A DNA stretch of 64,000 bases. It comes from DATMER01 sp963844885 (lineage in GTDB: Bacteria; Acidobacteriota; Thermoanaerobaculia; Multivoradales; UBA5704). The notes beneath the pieces were generated by a model, which made no database searches, was not told the DNA's origin, and was given only the letters and a program-made list of their open reading frames with translations. Of this stretch, positions 30,730 through 40,282 are shown piece by piece; position 1 is the stretch's first letter; each line of letters begins with the position of its first letter. The DNA is taken from positions 310,001 to 374,000 of the forward strand of contig CAWJQA010000012.1 in assembly GCA_963844885.1 (NCBI GenBank), in the 5' to 3' direction. The translations under genes were made by a program, and so were the position numbers.

Positions 30730-31788
30730 TTCGGAGCCTCTTCCTTCACCTCGACCACGACGTCGCCGTCCTGGATCATGGAAGCGCCGCTCACCACCAC
30801 CCGCTCGCCCGGATCGAGCCCGCGCAGCACCTCGATCCGGCCACCGCCCCTCCCGCCGGTCACGATCGGCCGGCGCTCCGCGGTCAGCCCGAGCTTGCGC
30901 TGCGCCACGTAGACCGCGCTGCCGGACTCGGCCACCACGAGCGCCTCGTCGGGCACGGTGAGCGCCTGGCTGCGGAGATCGAGCTGCACGCGCAGCTCCA
31001 CCCCTTCGCCCGGCGCGGGAAGCCCTTCGGGGTCCGTCACTTCGACGATCAGCGGCACCGTGCCGCCGGCCTCCACCACCGGGCTCACCTCGCGGACCAC
31101 GCCCATGCCGGAAGGCTGCTCCATGCCGGGCGCCACGAAACGGACGCGGAGGCCGGGATGGAGCCGCTCGCGGTCGGTGGCGGCGGCGCGGCCTTCGACC
31201 GTCGAGAGATCCACCGGCCGCGATGCGGACGAGCGCCGTCCCCGGCACCACCTCCGAGTCGGGGGAGATGCGGGCGTCCACGATCAGCCGTCCGGAGACC
31301 GGCGAGCGCAGGCTCAGGCGGGCCGTGCGCCCCTGCGCGGCGGTCAGGCGGGCGCGGGCGATCTCGGCCTCCGACTTGAAGGAGGCGAGCACCGACGCCG
31401 CCTCGACTCCGGCGTCGAACGCCCGCTGGTGGCGGTCCAGCTCCGCCGCCGTGAGCTCCACGCGCAGGCGGGCCTCGGCGAGGTCGGCGTCGGCGTCGTG
31501 GCTGGAGATGCGGGCCAGCACCTCCCCCTCCCGCACCTCGGCGCCGGACTCGAGCCCGCCCGCGAAGCGCGCCGGGTAGTCGAGCCGGCCGGCCACGGGC
31601 ACCGTCACCTGGGCGACGCCCGAAGGCCGCACCACGCCCAGGAGCGTCAGCTCCGGCTGGAACGGCGCCCACTGGACGGCCTCCAGGCGCACGGGCGCGG
31701 CCGGTGCCTCCTCCGGCACGTCGGCGGGCGCCTGGGAGCAGGCGGTCAGGGAGACGAGCAGCAGGGCGGGGATGGCGGGAAGTCTCAT
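30726..31788 (-). CDS. RND periplasmic adaptor (HlyD/MFP) lipoprotein, frameshifted
   Basis: From ATG 31788: a lipoprotein signal peptide (LLLVSLTAC), a lipoyl half-motif (VTVPVAGRLDYPARF), a helical hairpin (ADLAEARLRVELTAAELDRH...) and the second lipoyl half (LRSPVSGRLIVDARISPDSEV). At about 31212 the frame breaks; deleting one G in GCCGGTGG restores AAVDLSTVEGRAAA, and the protein continues through the beta-barrel (LHPGLRVRFVAPG) and membrane-proximal domain (VVSGASMIQDGDVVVEV) to 30726. Corrected length is about 354 residues, normal for an MFP. It bridges the RND pump to an outer-membrane channel. First gene of an export operon with ATGA/GTGA couplings. Confidence 0.85.
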
Positions 31789-31821
31789 ACAGCCTCCATC
31801 AAGCGATTGATCCAGTGATCG

Positions 31822-32502
31822 TCAAGCGATCAGCAACTCCGGCCGCCGGAGCCGGCGCCGGGCGTAGAAATAGAGAAGGAGAGTGGCGCTGCCGAGCACC
31901 GCGACGCTCACGGCCCAGTCGAGCAGCGCCTCTTCCCGCGGGAAGAACGCGGCATGGATCCCGAAATGCCGGTCCGGCACCGGGTTGTGGAAGAACCAGC
32001 GCTGCAGCGCGACGGCGGTGGCCATGGACGCCAGCCAGACGCCGCCGGAGGTCTTCAGGCGCACCGCCCAGAACAGCGCCAGCGCGCCGAGGAACGCGCT
32101 CACCACCGCCACCTGCGCCAGGCAGGAGACGAGCGGGAACGAGCACCCTTCGCGCAGCCAGGTGATGGTCATCAGGAGCCACCCCTGGACGGCCATCACC
32201 AGGCTCACCGCCACCGCCCGGCGCAGGAAATAGCGCTCCACGGCCGGCGACGACAGCGCCAGGTCCAGGCAGCCGGCGCGGCGCTCCACCTCCACCAGCC
32301 CGGCCAGCGCCGGTAGCCCCAGGATCAGCATCGGCACCAGCACCACCTGCAGGTACACCGCCTGCGGCTCGTCCCCGGCGTCGAGGAGCATGGCGAGGAA
32401 CGTCCAGCCGATCACCAGCGCGTCGGCCACCGCGAACAGGCGCAGCCGGCGGCCCAGCAGCAGGTCGAGCGTGGTCTTCAGCCTGCGCAGCGCGTCTCTC
32501 AT
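31822..32502 (-). CDS. ABC-2-type membrane protein
   Basis: 226 residues with about six hydrophobic helices (for example FAVADALVIGWTFLAMLL, VVLVPMLILGLPALAGLVEVERRAG and ALALFWAVRL). The segment EVERRAGCLDLALSSPAVERYF resembles the cytoplasmic coupling region of ABC-2 permeases. It is the last gene of a minus-strand operon (ATPase 35258-36019, permease/M1-like 32499-35261) and its ATG overlaps the previous stop by 4 bases. It probably forms the membrane part together with the 920-residue protein. Confidence 0.75.
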   Translation of the reverse strand: MRDALRRLKTTLDLLLGRRLRLFAVADALVIGWTFLAMLLDAGDEPQAVYLQVVLVPMLILGLPALAGLVEVERRAGCLDLALSSPAVERYFLRRAVAVSLVMAVQGWLLMTITWLREGCSFPLVSCLAQVAVVSAFLGALALFWAVRLKTSGGVWLASMATAVALQRWFFHNPVPDRHFGIHAAFFPREEALLDWAVSVAVLGSATLLLYFYARRRLRRPELLIA

Positions 32503-35261
32503 CGTGCCCTCTCCCCGAAGTAGACGCGGTCGCGGGGAGCCCCCATCTTCGAGAGCCGCTGGCACTCGTGGCCGGGGTCGAGGAACACCCCCTGGGGCCG
32601 GTAGCGGGTGGCGAGCTCGAAGCTCCCGGCCTGCCCGGGCTCGGCGCGCACCACCGCCGACTCCGGGCCGAGGTCGGTCGTGAGCACGACCTTGCAGAGG
32701 GCCTCGCCCTTGCCCTCGTTGACCATGCGGCCGGTGACGCGCCAGCCGGTATCGGAGCCAGCCACATGGCGGAACTCGACGCCGTCGAGCACCGGGTAGG
32801 GCAGGTCGCCGCCCAGGAACGACTCGCGGATCAGGCGGTCGACCGGGTTGGGGCTGTGGCGGACGAGCAGATCGAACAGCTCCTGAGCCGTTCCAGGCGG
32901 GGCCGCCGGATCGTCGCCACGGTCCAGGAATTCGTCCACCGCGGCGCGCAGAGGCTCGTCGCCCATGCGGCTCCGGAGGGCCGACATCAGAGCCGGGAAG
33001 CGCTGGTACCAGTAGGAGTAGTGCTCTTCCACCGCCAGCGCCGGGACCTGCACTTCCGCCTCCACCGCGGGGTGGATCGGCCCGACCATGGCGCCGTTCG
33101 CCGGTCCCATCCCGAGGCGCTCCAGGGCCAGGTTTCTGAAGAACTGCCGGAAGAACACGGCCTGCTCCGGGTCGATCCGCCGTTGATTGGCGAGGCGGAC
33201 GGACAGGATCTCGGAGACGATGAACTCCGGGTTGATCCCCCGCATCTGGATCAGGTTGACCTCCTCCAGGAAGACCAGGTTCCCCTTCACGGTCACGAAG
33301 CTGTCTCCGAAATCGTAGTAGCCGTAGTAGGGCGTCTTCCGGGTCCGGTCCCGCCACTCGACCACGACGAGCTGACCGAGGGCGCCGATGCCGGGCCAGG
33401 CCTCCTCCAGCATGCCGGCGCCGCGGGAGAGGAAGCCGAGATGGAGGTCCGCCACCTGCCGGTGGGCGGGGAAGACCGCGACCGCCATGCCCGACCCCCC
33501 GGCCTGGCCCAGCAGCGTCTGCCGCCCGCCCACCACCTCGAAGTCCGCGAGCGGCGCCCGGCAGCGGCTGGCGAGGCGGCTGCCGTCCTTCGACGGGACC
33601 GCGATCCCGCCGCAGGAGTCCGCCAAAAACACCCCCGGCGGGCCGGTCAGCGAGACCTCCACCTGCGCGGCCGGCGAGATCGACTCGGCCTCCGGCTCAT
33701 CCTCCCGGTGCCAGCCGCCATAGACGGGGATGGGGATCAGGGCGCCGCGCGACAGGCTCACGCCGAACCCCGAGATGGACGGCTCGCGCCAGGTTCTGGC
33801 GTAGTTGAGGCGGTCGCGGCTGAACTTCGCGTCCCGGTGCAGCTCGTAGCTGGCCTTGAAGCTCGGCGTCCCGAAGGTTCCCGGCGGAGCCTCGGGGAAG
33901 ACCGTGCGGGCCGGCTCGCCGGACAGGCGGAAGCGCAGCTCTCTCCGTCCGCCGGGCGGGATCGGCGGCGTCAGCTCCAGGGCCAGGTGGTCCCAGGCGC
34001 GCGACGCGGCGACTCGGCCGGCGTCCGCCGTCACCTCCAGCCCGAGGTCCGGATTGAGCTGGAACGCCAGGTGCCCGGCCGGCTTCCGGCCGGTGTTGAT
34101 CATCTCTCCGGAGATCCGGAAGGCGACATGCGATCCGGGACCAACCCTGCCGTCGATCCGCCAGCGGCCGGGAATCACCTCCATCGGCGTCGGCGCGGGA
34201 CCGGCCCCGGTCTCCGAGGCATACCGCGCCGCGGCCAGCGACTCGTAGGAGTAAGCGCGGGTGAACAGCAGCCCCAGGAGGGCCGCCGCCGCGAGCAGCC
34301 CGGCGGCCACGGCGAGCCGGTCGGCCAGCGACGGCGCCGGATCGGGTTTGTAGAGCTCCCGCAGCCGGTTCCAGAAGAGGAGCGAGTCGCGCAGGGGGTG
34401 GTCCTTGCGCACCGGCCGCGGCCGGAGGTCCGGCCGGGTGCGCCGCAGGTAGAGCACGGCCACGCCGAGCGTCGCGGCGGCCAGCGCGGCGAGCGGGGCG
34501 GCGGCCACGAGGCTCTGAACGGCCAGCACGCCGGCGTCGCTCCCCGCCTCGCTGCCGGGGAGCGGGAAGTCGAACCCCCAGTCGTGGCGGCCCTGGATCG
34601 CCCTCAGGGCCCGCGTGATCGAATACGAGACCCGGCCCAGGTCCAGCCAGGCCATGGGGGAATCGAGCGCCAGCCGGAACCGGTGCAGGGCCTCGCCGGC
34701 GAAGGCGGGCACGACCGCGAGCAGCAGGGCCAGGAGCGGCAGCGCCGGCAGCGGGCCGCCGCCGATCGTCCCCACCCCCAGCCCGAGAGCCGAGATGCAC
34801 AGCGCCAGCGGCGCCGCCATGAAGAGCCAGGGTCCGGCCCACGCCGCCGGAGCCAGCGCCGGGACGCCGTCCGCCGCGGCGATCCCCGCCGCCGCCAGGA
34901 GGGGGATCGCGGTCAGCGGCAGGAGCACGGCCTGGAGCGCGATCCAGCGGCGGAAGAGATAGCCGGCGTTCGACATCCCGCACAGCGTCACCGTGGTCCA
35001 CGCCCCGTCCCCCTGCTCCCGGGTCACGCCGTCGAGCGAGAGCAGGAACGCGAGCACCGCCGTCAGCAGCGGCAGCACGGCCGTGACCTCGTCCACATAC
35101 GCGGACTCGCCGATGGCGAACTGGGCCTGGCCGCGCAGGAGATGGATCAGCACCGCCGGCATCGTCCCCGCCAGCACGTACAGGCCGGCGAACGCCCGGA
35201 AGCGGAGCGACCGCGCCTGGGTGCGCATCTCGTACGCGACGAACGCGGCGGTGAGCCTCAC
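32499..35261 (-). CDS. ABC-2 permease fused to a peptidase-like extracytoplasmic region
   Basis: 920 residues. The N-terminal 280 residues hold six to seven membrane helices with a typical ABC-2 permease start (AAFVAYEMRTQARSLRFRAFAGLYVLAG and SLDGVTREQGDGAWTTV). After another helix (about 310-330) comes a 550-residue extracytoplasmic part. It resembles M1-aminopeptidase-like domains found in 'ABC permease/M1' fusions (FEVATDL-type beta sheets, the RLSKMGAP tail), but I see no HExxH zinc motif, so it is probably inactive. Start GTG 35261 overlaps the ATPase stop (GTGA). The substrate is unknown; such operons are linked to lipoprotein, copper or peptide handling. Confidence 0.7.
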   Translation of the reverse strand: MRLTAAFVAYEMRTQARSLRFRAFAGLYVLAGTMPAVLIHLLRGQAQFAIGESAYVDEVTAVLPLLTAVLAFLLSLDGVTREQGDGAWTTVTLCGMSNAGYLFRRWIALQAVLLPLTAIPLLAAAGIAAADGVPALAPAAWAGPWLFMAAPLALCISALGLGVGTIGGGPLPALPLLALLLAVVPAFAGEALHRFRLALDSPMAWLDLGRVSYSITRALRAIQGRHDWGFDFPLPGSEAGSDAGVLAVQSLVAAAPLAALAAATLGVAVLYLRRTRPDLRPRPVRKDHPLRDSLLFWNRLRELYKPDPAPSLADRLAVAAGLLAAAALLGLLFTRAYSYESLAAARYASETGAGPAPTPMEVIPGRWRIDGRVGPGSHVAFRISGEMINTGRKPAGHLAFQLNPDLGLEVTADAGRVAASRAWDHLALELTPPIPPGGRRELRFRLSGEPARTVFPEAPPGTFGTPSFKASYELHRDAKFSRDRLNYARTWREPSISGFGVSLSRGALIPIPVYGGWHREDEPEAESISPAAQVEVSLTGPPGVFLADSCGGIAVPSKDGSRLASRCRAPLADFEVVGGRQTLLGQAGGSGMAVAVFPAHRQVADLHLGFLSRGAGMLEEAWPGIGALGQLVVVEWRDRTRKTPYYGYYDFGDSFVTVKGNLVFLEEVNLIQMRGINPEFIVSEILSVRLANQRRIDPEQAVFFRQFFRNLALERLGMGPANGAMVGPIHPAVEAEVQVPALAVEEHYSYWYQRFPALMSALRSRMGDEPLRAAVDEFLDRGDDPAAPPGTAQELFDLLVRHSPNPVDRLIRESFLGGDLPYPVLDGVEFRHVAGSDTGWRVTGRMVNEGKGEALCKVVLTTDLGPESAVVRAEPGQAGSFELATRYRPQGVFLDPGHECQRLSKMGAPRDRVYFGERAR

Positions 35262-36019
35262 TCCGCGTCCCCCTCCGGGCGGGGAGCCCCATGCCGGGCC
35301 AGGAAGGCGCTGTAGGCCTCCTCCAGACGGACCTCGCGCGGTTGGGCGCTTTCGGACTGCCGCAGGATCTCGGTAGGGCTGCCGTCGAACAGCAGGCGTC
35401 CGCGGGCGATGACGGCAAGGCGCGGACAGGTCGCCTCCACGTCCTCCACGATGTGGGTCGAGAGGAGGACGGCCGTGCTCTCCGCCACCTCGCTGATCAG
35501 CCCCCGGAAGCGGATGCGTTCCTCGGGATCGAGGCCGGCCGTGGGCTCATCGACCACCAGCAGCCGGGGAGAGTGGATCAGCGCCTGCGCGATCCCCAGC
35601 CGGCGCTGCATGCCGCCGGAGTACGTCCCGGCCGGCCGCCGCGCCGCGTCCGCCAGGCCCACGGCGGCGATCAGCTCCCGCACCCGTCCGCCCGCCCCTC
35701 GCATCCCCCGCAACCGGGCGCAATGGAGAAGGTACTCCTCGCCGGTCAGGTGAGGGAGGGGGTGATAGTCCTGCGGCAGGTAGCCGATCCGCCGCCGGAT
35801 CTCCGCGCGTACCGCCGGCCGCGCCGCGTCGAGCCCGTCGTACACTCGTCGGCCCGCGCTCGGCTCCAGCGCCAGCACCAGGATGGAGAGGAAGGTCGTC
35901 TTCCCCGCCCCGTTCGGGCCGAGCAGACCGAACATACCCTGGTCGAGGGAAAGGCTCACTCCCTGCAAGGCTTCGGTGCCGTCCGCGTAGGTCTTCGTGA
36001 GACCGTCGAGCTCGATCAT
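35258..36019 (-). CDS. ABC-2 transporter ATP-binding protein
   Basis: 253 residues from ATG 36019. Complete ATPase motifs: Walker A GPNGAGKTT (about 35-43), the Q-loop at YLPQDYHPLP, signature YSGGMQRRLGIAQAL, Walker B LLVVDEPTAGLD, and H-switch STHI. The DrrA/CcmA-like C-terminus (ARGRLLFDGSPTEIL) is present. Energises the two membrane proteins downstream. A good sigma-70 promoter (36042-36071) lies just ahead, with a leader of only about 15 bases. Confidence 0.92.
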   Translation of the reverse strand: MIELDGLTKTYADGTEALQGVSLSLDQGMFGLLGPNGAGKTTFLSILVLALEPSAGRRVYDGLDAARPAVRAEIRRRIGYLPQDYHPLPHLTGEEYLLHCARLRGMRGAGGRVRELIAAVGLADAARRPAGTYSGGMQRRLGIAQALIHSPRLLVVDEPTAGLDPEERIRFRGLISEVAESTAVLLSTHIVEDVEATCPRLAVIARGRLLFDGSPTEILRQSESAQPREVRLEEAYSAFLARHGAPRPEGDAE

Positions 36020-36041
36020 GGTGTTTCGGTGTACTACAAAC

Positions 36042-36071
36042 ATCATACGGTATACAGAGGCGGCAGTCAAA
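36042..36071 (-). promoter_or_regulatory. Sigma-70-like promoter of ABC operon
   Basis: On the minus strand, TTTGAC (36071-36066) is followed after 18 bases by TATGAT (36047-36042). The gene start at 36019 is about 23 bases from the -10 box. The spacer and -10 flank contain a partly symmetric GTATAC/GTGTAC pair, a possible operator. Confidence 0.5.
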
Positions 36072-36119
36072 GGGTTTGGAGCTCCCGCAGGAAATCCGCC
36101 ACCGGTTGGTTCCAAAGCC

Positions 36120-37852
36120 ATGAGAGCACCAGCCCTTCTCCCGATCGCCGCCCTGGCCCTGGGCCTTCCCCTGCTGGGAAGCCCGCCGCCTTCGGTCCAC
36201 CTTCCCTGGAAGGAGGCCGGCCTGACCGAGCGCGAGGCTGCGGCCCACCTCCTCAACCGCTTCGCCTACGGGCCCCGCCCGGGAGAGGTGGACGCGGTCG
36301 TGAAGATGGGGCTGGACCGCTGGTTCGAACGCCAGCTCGCGGCCGATTTCCCGGACCGAAGCTCGACCGGCGCCTCGACGACCTGCCGGCCCTGAGCATG
36401 TCCGCCGGCGAGATCGCCCGCACCTATCCGCCTCCGGGGATGCTCCTGGCCGAGGCGAAGCGGGCCGGCGTGGTGGCAGGCGAAGAGGATCAGGACCGCC
36501 AGGAGATGCGCGGCGCCGTGATGGCCTGGGCTGCCCGGCAGGGCTACCGGTCCCAGAGAGAGCTGGGAGCGCAGCTCTTCGCGCAGAAGCTCTGGCGGGC
36601 CGTGGATTCGGAGAACCAGCTCGCCGAGGTGATGACCGACTTCTGGTTCAACCACTTCAACGTCTCCCTCACCGACAACCAGAGCCGCGGCTACGTCCTC
36701 TCCTATGAGCGGGACGCCATCCGCCCCAACGCCCTGGGGAGCGTGCGGAGCCTCCTGGAGGCGACCGCCAAGCACCCGGCCATGCTCCTCTACCTCGACA
36801 ACGCCCAGTCCTCCGCGCCGGAAGACGCGCCGAGGACGTTCACGCCGCGTCGCCGGCCGCCCCCCGAGGCCATGGACGAGACGGCCCGGCGCGTCCGGCC
36901 AAACGGTCTCAACGAGAACTACGCCCGGGAGCTTCTGGAGCTCCACACCCTGGGCGTCGACGCCGGCTACACGCAGCAGGACGTCGTCGAGGTGGCGCGC
37001 GCCTTCACCGGTTGGACCATCCTTCCGCCCGGCCCGCGCCGCGAAGAGGTCGAACGCCGGCTGGAGCGCGTCCGGCGCGTCGGCGGGGGGATGGGTTTCC
37101 GGCAAGAGGGGGAGTTCCTCTTCCGGGCCGACGAGCACGACGCCGGAGCGAAGACCGTCCTGGGCAAGCGCCTCCCGGCCGGCCGCGGCATCGAGGACGG
37201 CGAGCAGGTGCTCGACCTCCTGGCGGTCCATCCGGCCACGGCGAAGCATCTGGCCGCCAAGCTGGCCGTGCGCTTCGTCTCCGACAAGCCGCCCCAGGCC
37301 CTGGTGGACCGGCTCGCGGCCGTCTACCTGAAGACCGGCGGCCAGGTGCGGCCGATGCTCCAGACCCTCGTGGAGTCGCCGGAATTCTGGAGCCGCGAGG
37401 CCGTCGCCGCCAAGATCAAGTCCCCCTTCGAGCTGGCCGCGTCCTCCCTGCGCGGTCTGGGAGCGGAGGTGGACGACCCGCGCGAAATCCTGCGCTGGGT
37501 CTCCGACATGGGCCAGAGGCTCTACGCCTACCAGGCGCCGACCGGCTTTCCCGACCGGGCCGAGGCCTGGGTCAACACCGGCTCCCTGCTGAGCCGGATG
37601 AATTTCGGGCTCCAGCTTGCCGCCGGGCGGGTGCGGGGCGTCGATTTCGATCTGACCGCCCTCAATCGCGGCAACGGCGGCCGGGAGCCGGCCGACCGGC
37701 AGGCGGCGCTGCGCGACTACGCCGCCCTCCTCCTCCCGGGCCGCGACCTGAAACCGGCTCTCGCCTTGATGGAGATGAAAGTGGACCGCTCCGCGGCCGT
37801 CGAGCAAGTCGTGGGCGTCATCCTGGGATCGCCCGAGTTCCAGAGAAGGTAG
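36120..37852 (+). CDS. DUF1800-family protein, frameshifted
   Basis: Begins at ATG 36120 with a signal peptide (ALLPIAALALGLPLLG), then LTEREAAAHLLNRFAYGPRPGEVDAV, a classic DUF1800 start. The frame breaks after QLAADFPD near 36357; adding one C (GGACCGAAG to GGACCCGAAG) joins it to PKLDRRLDDLPALSM... and the rest: FWFNHFNVS, NENYARELLELHTLGVD, FTGWTI and DFDLTALNRG to stop 37852. Corrected length is about 577 residues. DUF1800 proteins are exported, are nearly always followed by DUF1501, and have unknown biochemical function. The DUF1501 gene follows after 10 bases. Confidence 0.85.
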
Positions 37853-37862
37853 GAGCACCGCC

Positions 37863-39101
37863 ATGTGGACGCGAAGACTCTTCCTGAAAGCCGGCGGCGT
37901 GGCCCTGTTCACCTTGGGGGCCGGCCCGCAGTTCCTGGCGCGCGCGGCGCACGCCGCTCAAAGCCCCTCCGGCCGCCGCAAGGTGCTCGTGACGATCTTC
38001 CAGAGAGGCGCCATGGACGGCCTCATGGCCGTATCGCCGGTCGACGAGCCCGCCCTGCGCAGCCTGCGCCCGCGCCTCGCCCTGAGCGCCGCGAGGTCGG
38101 CCGGGGAAGCCGCGATGCTGGATCTCGGCGTCGGCTTCGGTCTCCATCCGGGCTTCGAGCCGCTCCTCCCGTTCTGGAAGGAGAAGCGGCTGGGCATCGT
38201 CCACGCCGTGGGCTCGCCGGACCCGAGCCGCTCCCATTTCGACGCCCAGGACTACATGGAGACCGGCACCCCCGGCCGCAAGGGGACCCCTTCGGGCTGG
38301 CTCAACCGGGCGGTCGGCCTCCTGGGCCACGAGGGGAGCCCGTTCCGGGCCGTGGCGCTGACCCCGGCCCTGCCGCGCTCGCTCTACGGCGACGAGCCGG
38401 CCATCGCGGTCACCGACCTCGCGGACTTCCGGGTGAGCCCCGCCGCGCCGAAGGCCGCGGACGGCTTCGAAGCCCTCTACAGCCAGACCTCGCAGCAGGT
38501 TCTCCGCCACACCGCGGACGAGACCTTCAGGGCCATGGAAATGCTCACGCCCGAGACCATCGCCCGCTACCGGCCGGCGAGCGGCGCCGAGTATCCCAGG
38601 ACGCCGCTGGGAGAGGCGATGCGCCAGATCGCCCTGCTCATCAAGAGCGACGTCGGCCTGGAGGTCGCCTTCGCGGAGTCGGCCGGCTGGGACACCCACG
38701 TCCAGCAGGGGACGGCGAACGGCACCTTTGCCAGGCAGGCGCGGGATCTCGCGCAGTCGATCCACGCCTTCTGGACCGACCTCGGCACCCGGCAGGACGA
38801 TGTCCTTCTCACCACGATGACCGAGTTCGGCCGCACCGTGCGGGAGAACGGCTCTGGAGGCACCGACCACGGCCACGGCTCCTGCCTCTTCGTGCTCGGC
38901 AACCGGCTGGACGGCGGCAAGGTTCACGGCGATTTCCCCGGCCTCTCCCGGTCAGCGCTCTTCGAAGGAAGGGACCTGCCCGTGACCACCGACTTCCGCG
39001 CCGTCTTCTGCGAGCTGGCCGGCAAGCACCTGGGCATCCGCGACGATGCGAAGCTCTTCCCCGGCTGGACCGGAGGGCGGCTGCCGCTGCTGAAAGCCTA
39101 G
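37863..39101 (+). CDS. DUF1501-family protein, Tat substrate
   Basis: 412 residues. The N-terminus TRRLFLKAGGVALFTLG is a twin-arginine signal, predicting folded export, with cleavage after ARAAHA. The sulfatase/alkaline-phosphatase-like DUF1501 landmarks are visible: VTIFQRGAMDGL, HSRSHFDAQDYMETG, ESAGWDTHVQQG and TMTEFGRTVRENGSGGTDHGHG. The His/Asp-rich motifs suggest metal binding; the biochemical role is unknown, often linked to polymer or c-type cytochrome proteins in planctomycetes and acidobacteria. Operon with DUF1800. Confidence 0.88.
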   Translation: MWTRRLFLKAGGVALFTLGAGPQFLARAAHAAQSPSGRRKVLVTIFQRGAMDGLMAVSPVDEPALRSLRPRLALSAARSAGEAAMLDLGVGFGLHPGFEPLLPFWKEKRLGIVHAVGSPDPSRSHFDAQDYMETGTPGRKGTPSGWLNRAVGLLGHEGSPFRAVALTPALPRSLYGDEPAIAVTDLADFRVSPAAPKAADGFEALYSQTSQQVLRHTADETFRAMEMLTPETIARYRPASGAEYPRTPLGEAMRQIALLIKSDVGLEVAFAESAGWDTHVQQGTANGTFARQARDLAQSIHAFWTDLGTRQDDVLLTTMTEFGRTVRENGSGGTDHGHGSCLFVLGNRLDGGKVHGDFPGLSRSALFEGRDLPVTTDFRAVFCELAGKHLGIRDDAKLFPGWTGGRLPLLKA

Positions 39102-39110
39102 AATGGCAGG

Positions 39111-39683
39111 ATGAAGATCCTTCACGTGGAGGATGTCGCCCCGCAGCCGTGGCGCAACGGCGGCGGCCAGACCCGGGAGCTGTTGACCTGGCCCGGCGGT
39201 GGAGACTGGCGACTGCGGATCAGTCTGGCCGACATCCGGAACGACGGTCCCTTTTCCGCCTTCCCCGGCATCACCCGCTGGTTCACCGTGGTCCAGGGCC
39301 GTGGTGTCGTGTTGCGCTTCGGCTCCCACACGGAGACGCTCGGCGCCGGCTCCGCCCCCGTGCGGTTCGACGGTGCCGCGGCGCCCGGCTGCACGCTGAT
39401 CGACGGGCCGACCCGCGACCTCAACTTGATGCTGCGCGGTGGCGAGGGAATCCTGCAGCCGGTACGCCCGGGTCAACCCTGGGACGGCGGCTTTGCGCAA
39501 CGCGGGCTGTTCACCACCGTCTCCGGCATCCTCCGATCCGAGCAAGGCGCGCCCGCTCCGGTACCGGCCGACACCCTTGTCTGGCAGAGCGGCGCGGACG
39601 GAGGAGCGCTGCGCTTCGATCCCGATACGGATGCCGAGGATCCGTTCGCCTGGTGGCTGGGCTACAGCCCCGACGCCACTTGA
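39111..39683 (+). CDS. hutD: HutD/Ves-family cupin-like protein
   Basis: 190 residues, the right size for HutD/Ves. The start matches the family closely: PQPWRNGGGQTRELLTWPGG...WRLRISLADI, then GPFSAFPGITRW, VVQGRGVVLRF and PVRFDGAAAPGCTLIDGPTRDLNLMLR. HutD is a bicupin associated with histidine utilisation or its regulation; no hut genes lie nearby, so the symbol reflects the family only. It begins 9 bases after the DUF1501 gene and ends at a hairpin shared with the DinB gene. Confidence 0.85.
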   Translation: MKILHVEDVAPQPWRNGGGQTRELLTWPGGGDWRLRISLADIRNDGPFSAFPGITRWFTVVQGRGVVLRFGSHTETLGAGSAPVRFDGAAAPGCTLIDGPTRDLNLMLRGGEGILQPVRPGQPWDGGFAQRGLFTTVSGILRSEQGAPAPVPADTLVWQSGADGGALRFDPDTDAEDPFAWWLGYSPDAT

Positions 39684-39708
39684 CCGGGCCGCCACGGAGG
39701 CGGCCCGG
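39684..39708. terminator. Strong hairpin between convergent genes
   Basis: CCGGGCCGCC-ACGGA-GGCGGCCCGG, a 10-bp stem, starts directly after the HutD stop and precedes the convergent DinB stop at 39721. Suits a bidirectional terminator, without a marked T tract. Confidence 0.65.
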
Positions 39709-39720
39709 GGCTGTATGGGC

Positions 39721-40227
39721 CTACGCCGCCTCGTCCGCGGACGGTCCGTAGATCGAGGGGATCGGCACGTCGTTGAGGCGCAGGTAGACGGAGAGCTGGC
39801 CGCGGTGGTGGATGAGGTGGTTGGTCACGAAGCTGCGCAGCACCGCCACCCGGGGCATCGAGAAGATCACCTGGCCGCCGTTCTTGAACGCCCAGGGGAC
39901 CATGAAGTCCTTGTCCTCGGCGGCGGCGATGGCCGCGCGGGCCTCGCGCACCTTCGCGTCGAACGTGGCCAGCATGGCCGCTGTCGACTCGAACACGGCC
40001 TGCTTCATCGGCTCGCCGCCGGGCGGGTTCATGTCGAGCTCGGTCTGCTTCATCGTGGTGATCGCCCACTGCGGCAGGGTGGCCACATGGATGCTGAGCT
40101 TGCCCAGGGTCATCGACTTCGGGTGGGGCTGCCAATCCGCCTTGGCTTCCGGAACCCGCTCCAACAGCTTGCGGGTGGTCGCCATCTCATGATCGAACTC
40201 GGGAAGGATCGACTCCTTGATCGCCAT
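39721..40227 (-). CDS. DinB/YfiT-family protein
   Basis: 168 residues, a four-helix DinB fold. The metal-binding His pattern is visible: His of EFDHEMATTRKLLER, HVATLPQW in the middle and HLIHHRGQLSVYLR near the end. DinB-like proteins include thiol S-transferases (bacillithiol/mycothiol) and damage-induced proteins; no specific substrate can be given. It follows the O-methyltransferase on the same strand, with a hairpin at 40250-40275 between them. Confidence 0.85.
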   Translation of the reverse strand: MAIKESILPEFDHEMATTRKLLERVPEAKADWQPHPKSMTLGKLSIHVATLPQWAITTMKQTELDMNPPGGEPMKQAVFESTAAMLATFDAKVREARAAIAAAEDKDFMVPWAFKNGGQVIFSMPRVAVLRSFVTNHLIHHRGQLSVYLRLNDVPIPSIYGPSADEAA

Positions 40228-40249
40228 GTCATCTCCTCGAAGGTGGAAG

Positions 40250-40275
40250 TCCGCCCGCCGAGCCCGGCGGGCGGA
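40250..40275 (-). terminator. GC-rich hairpin after methyltransferase gene
   Basis: TCCGCCCGCCG-AGCC-CGGCGGGCGGA, an 11-bp perfect stem with a 4-base loop, lies downstream of the minus-strand methyltransferase and before the DinB start. Likely an attenuating terminator; no T tract. Confidence 0.5.
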
Positions 40276-40282
40276 GCCGATT

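Noticed and set aside
28024..30912. A 962-residue open frame on the plus strand opposite the RND gene
   Set aside because: Composition is almost only Arg, Gln, His, Gly and Glu. The RND protein on the other strand is complete and recognisable.
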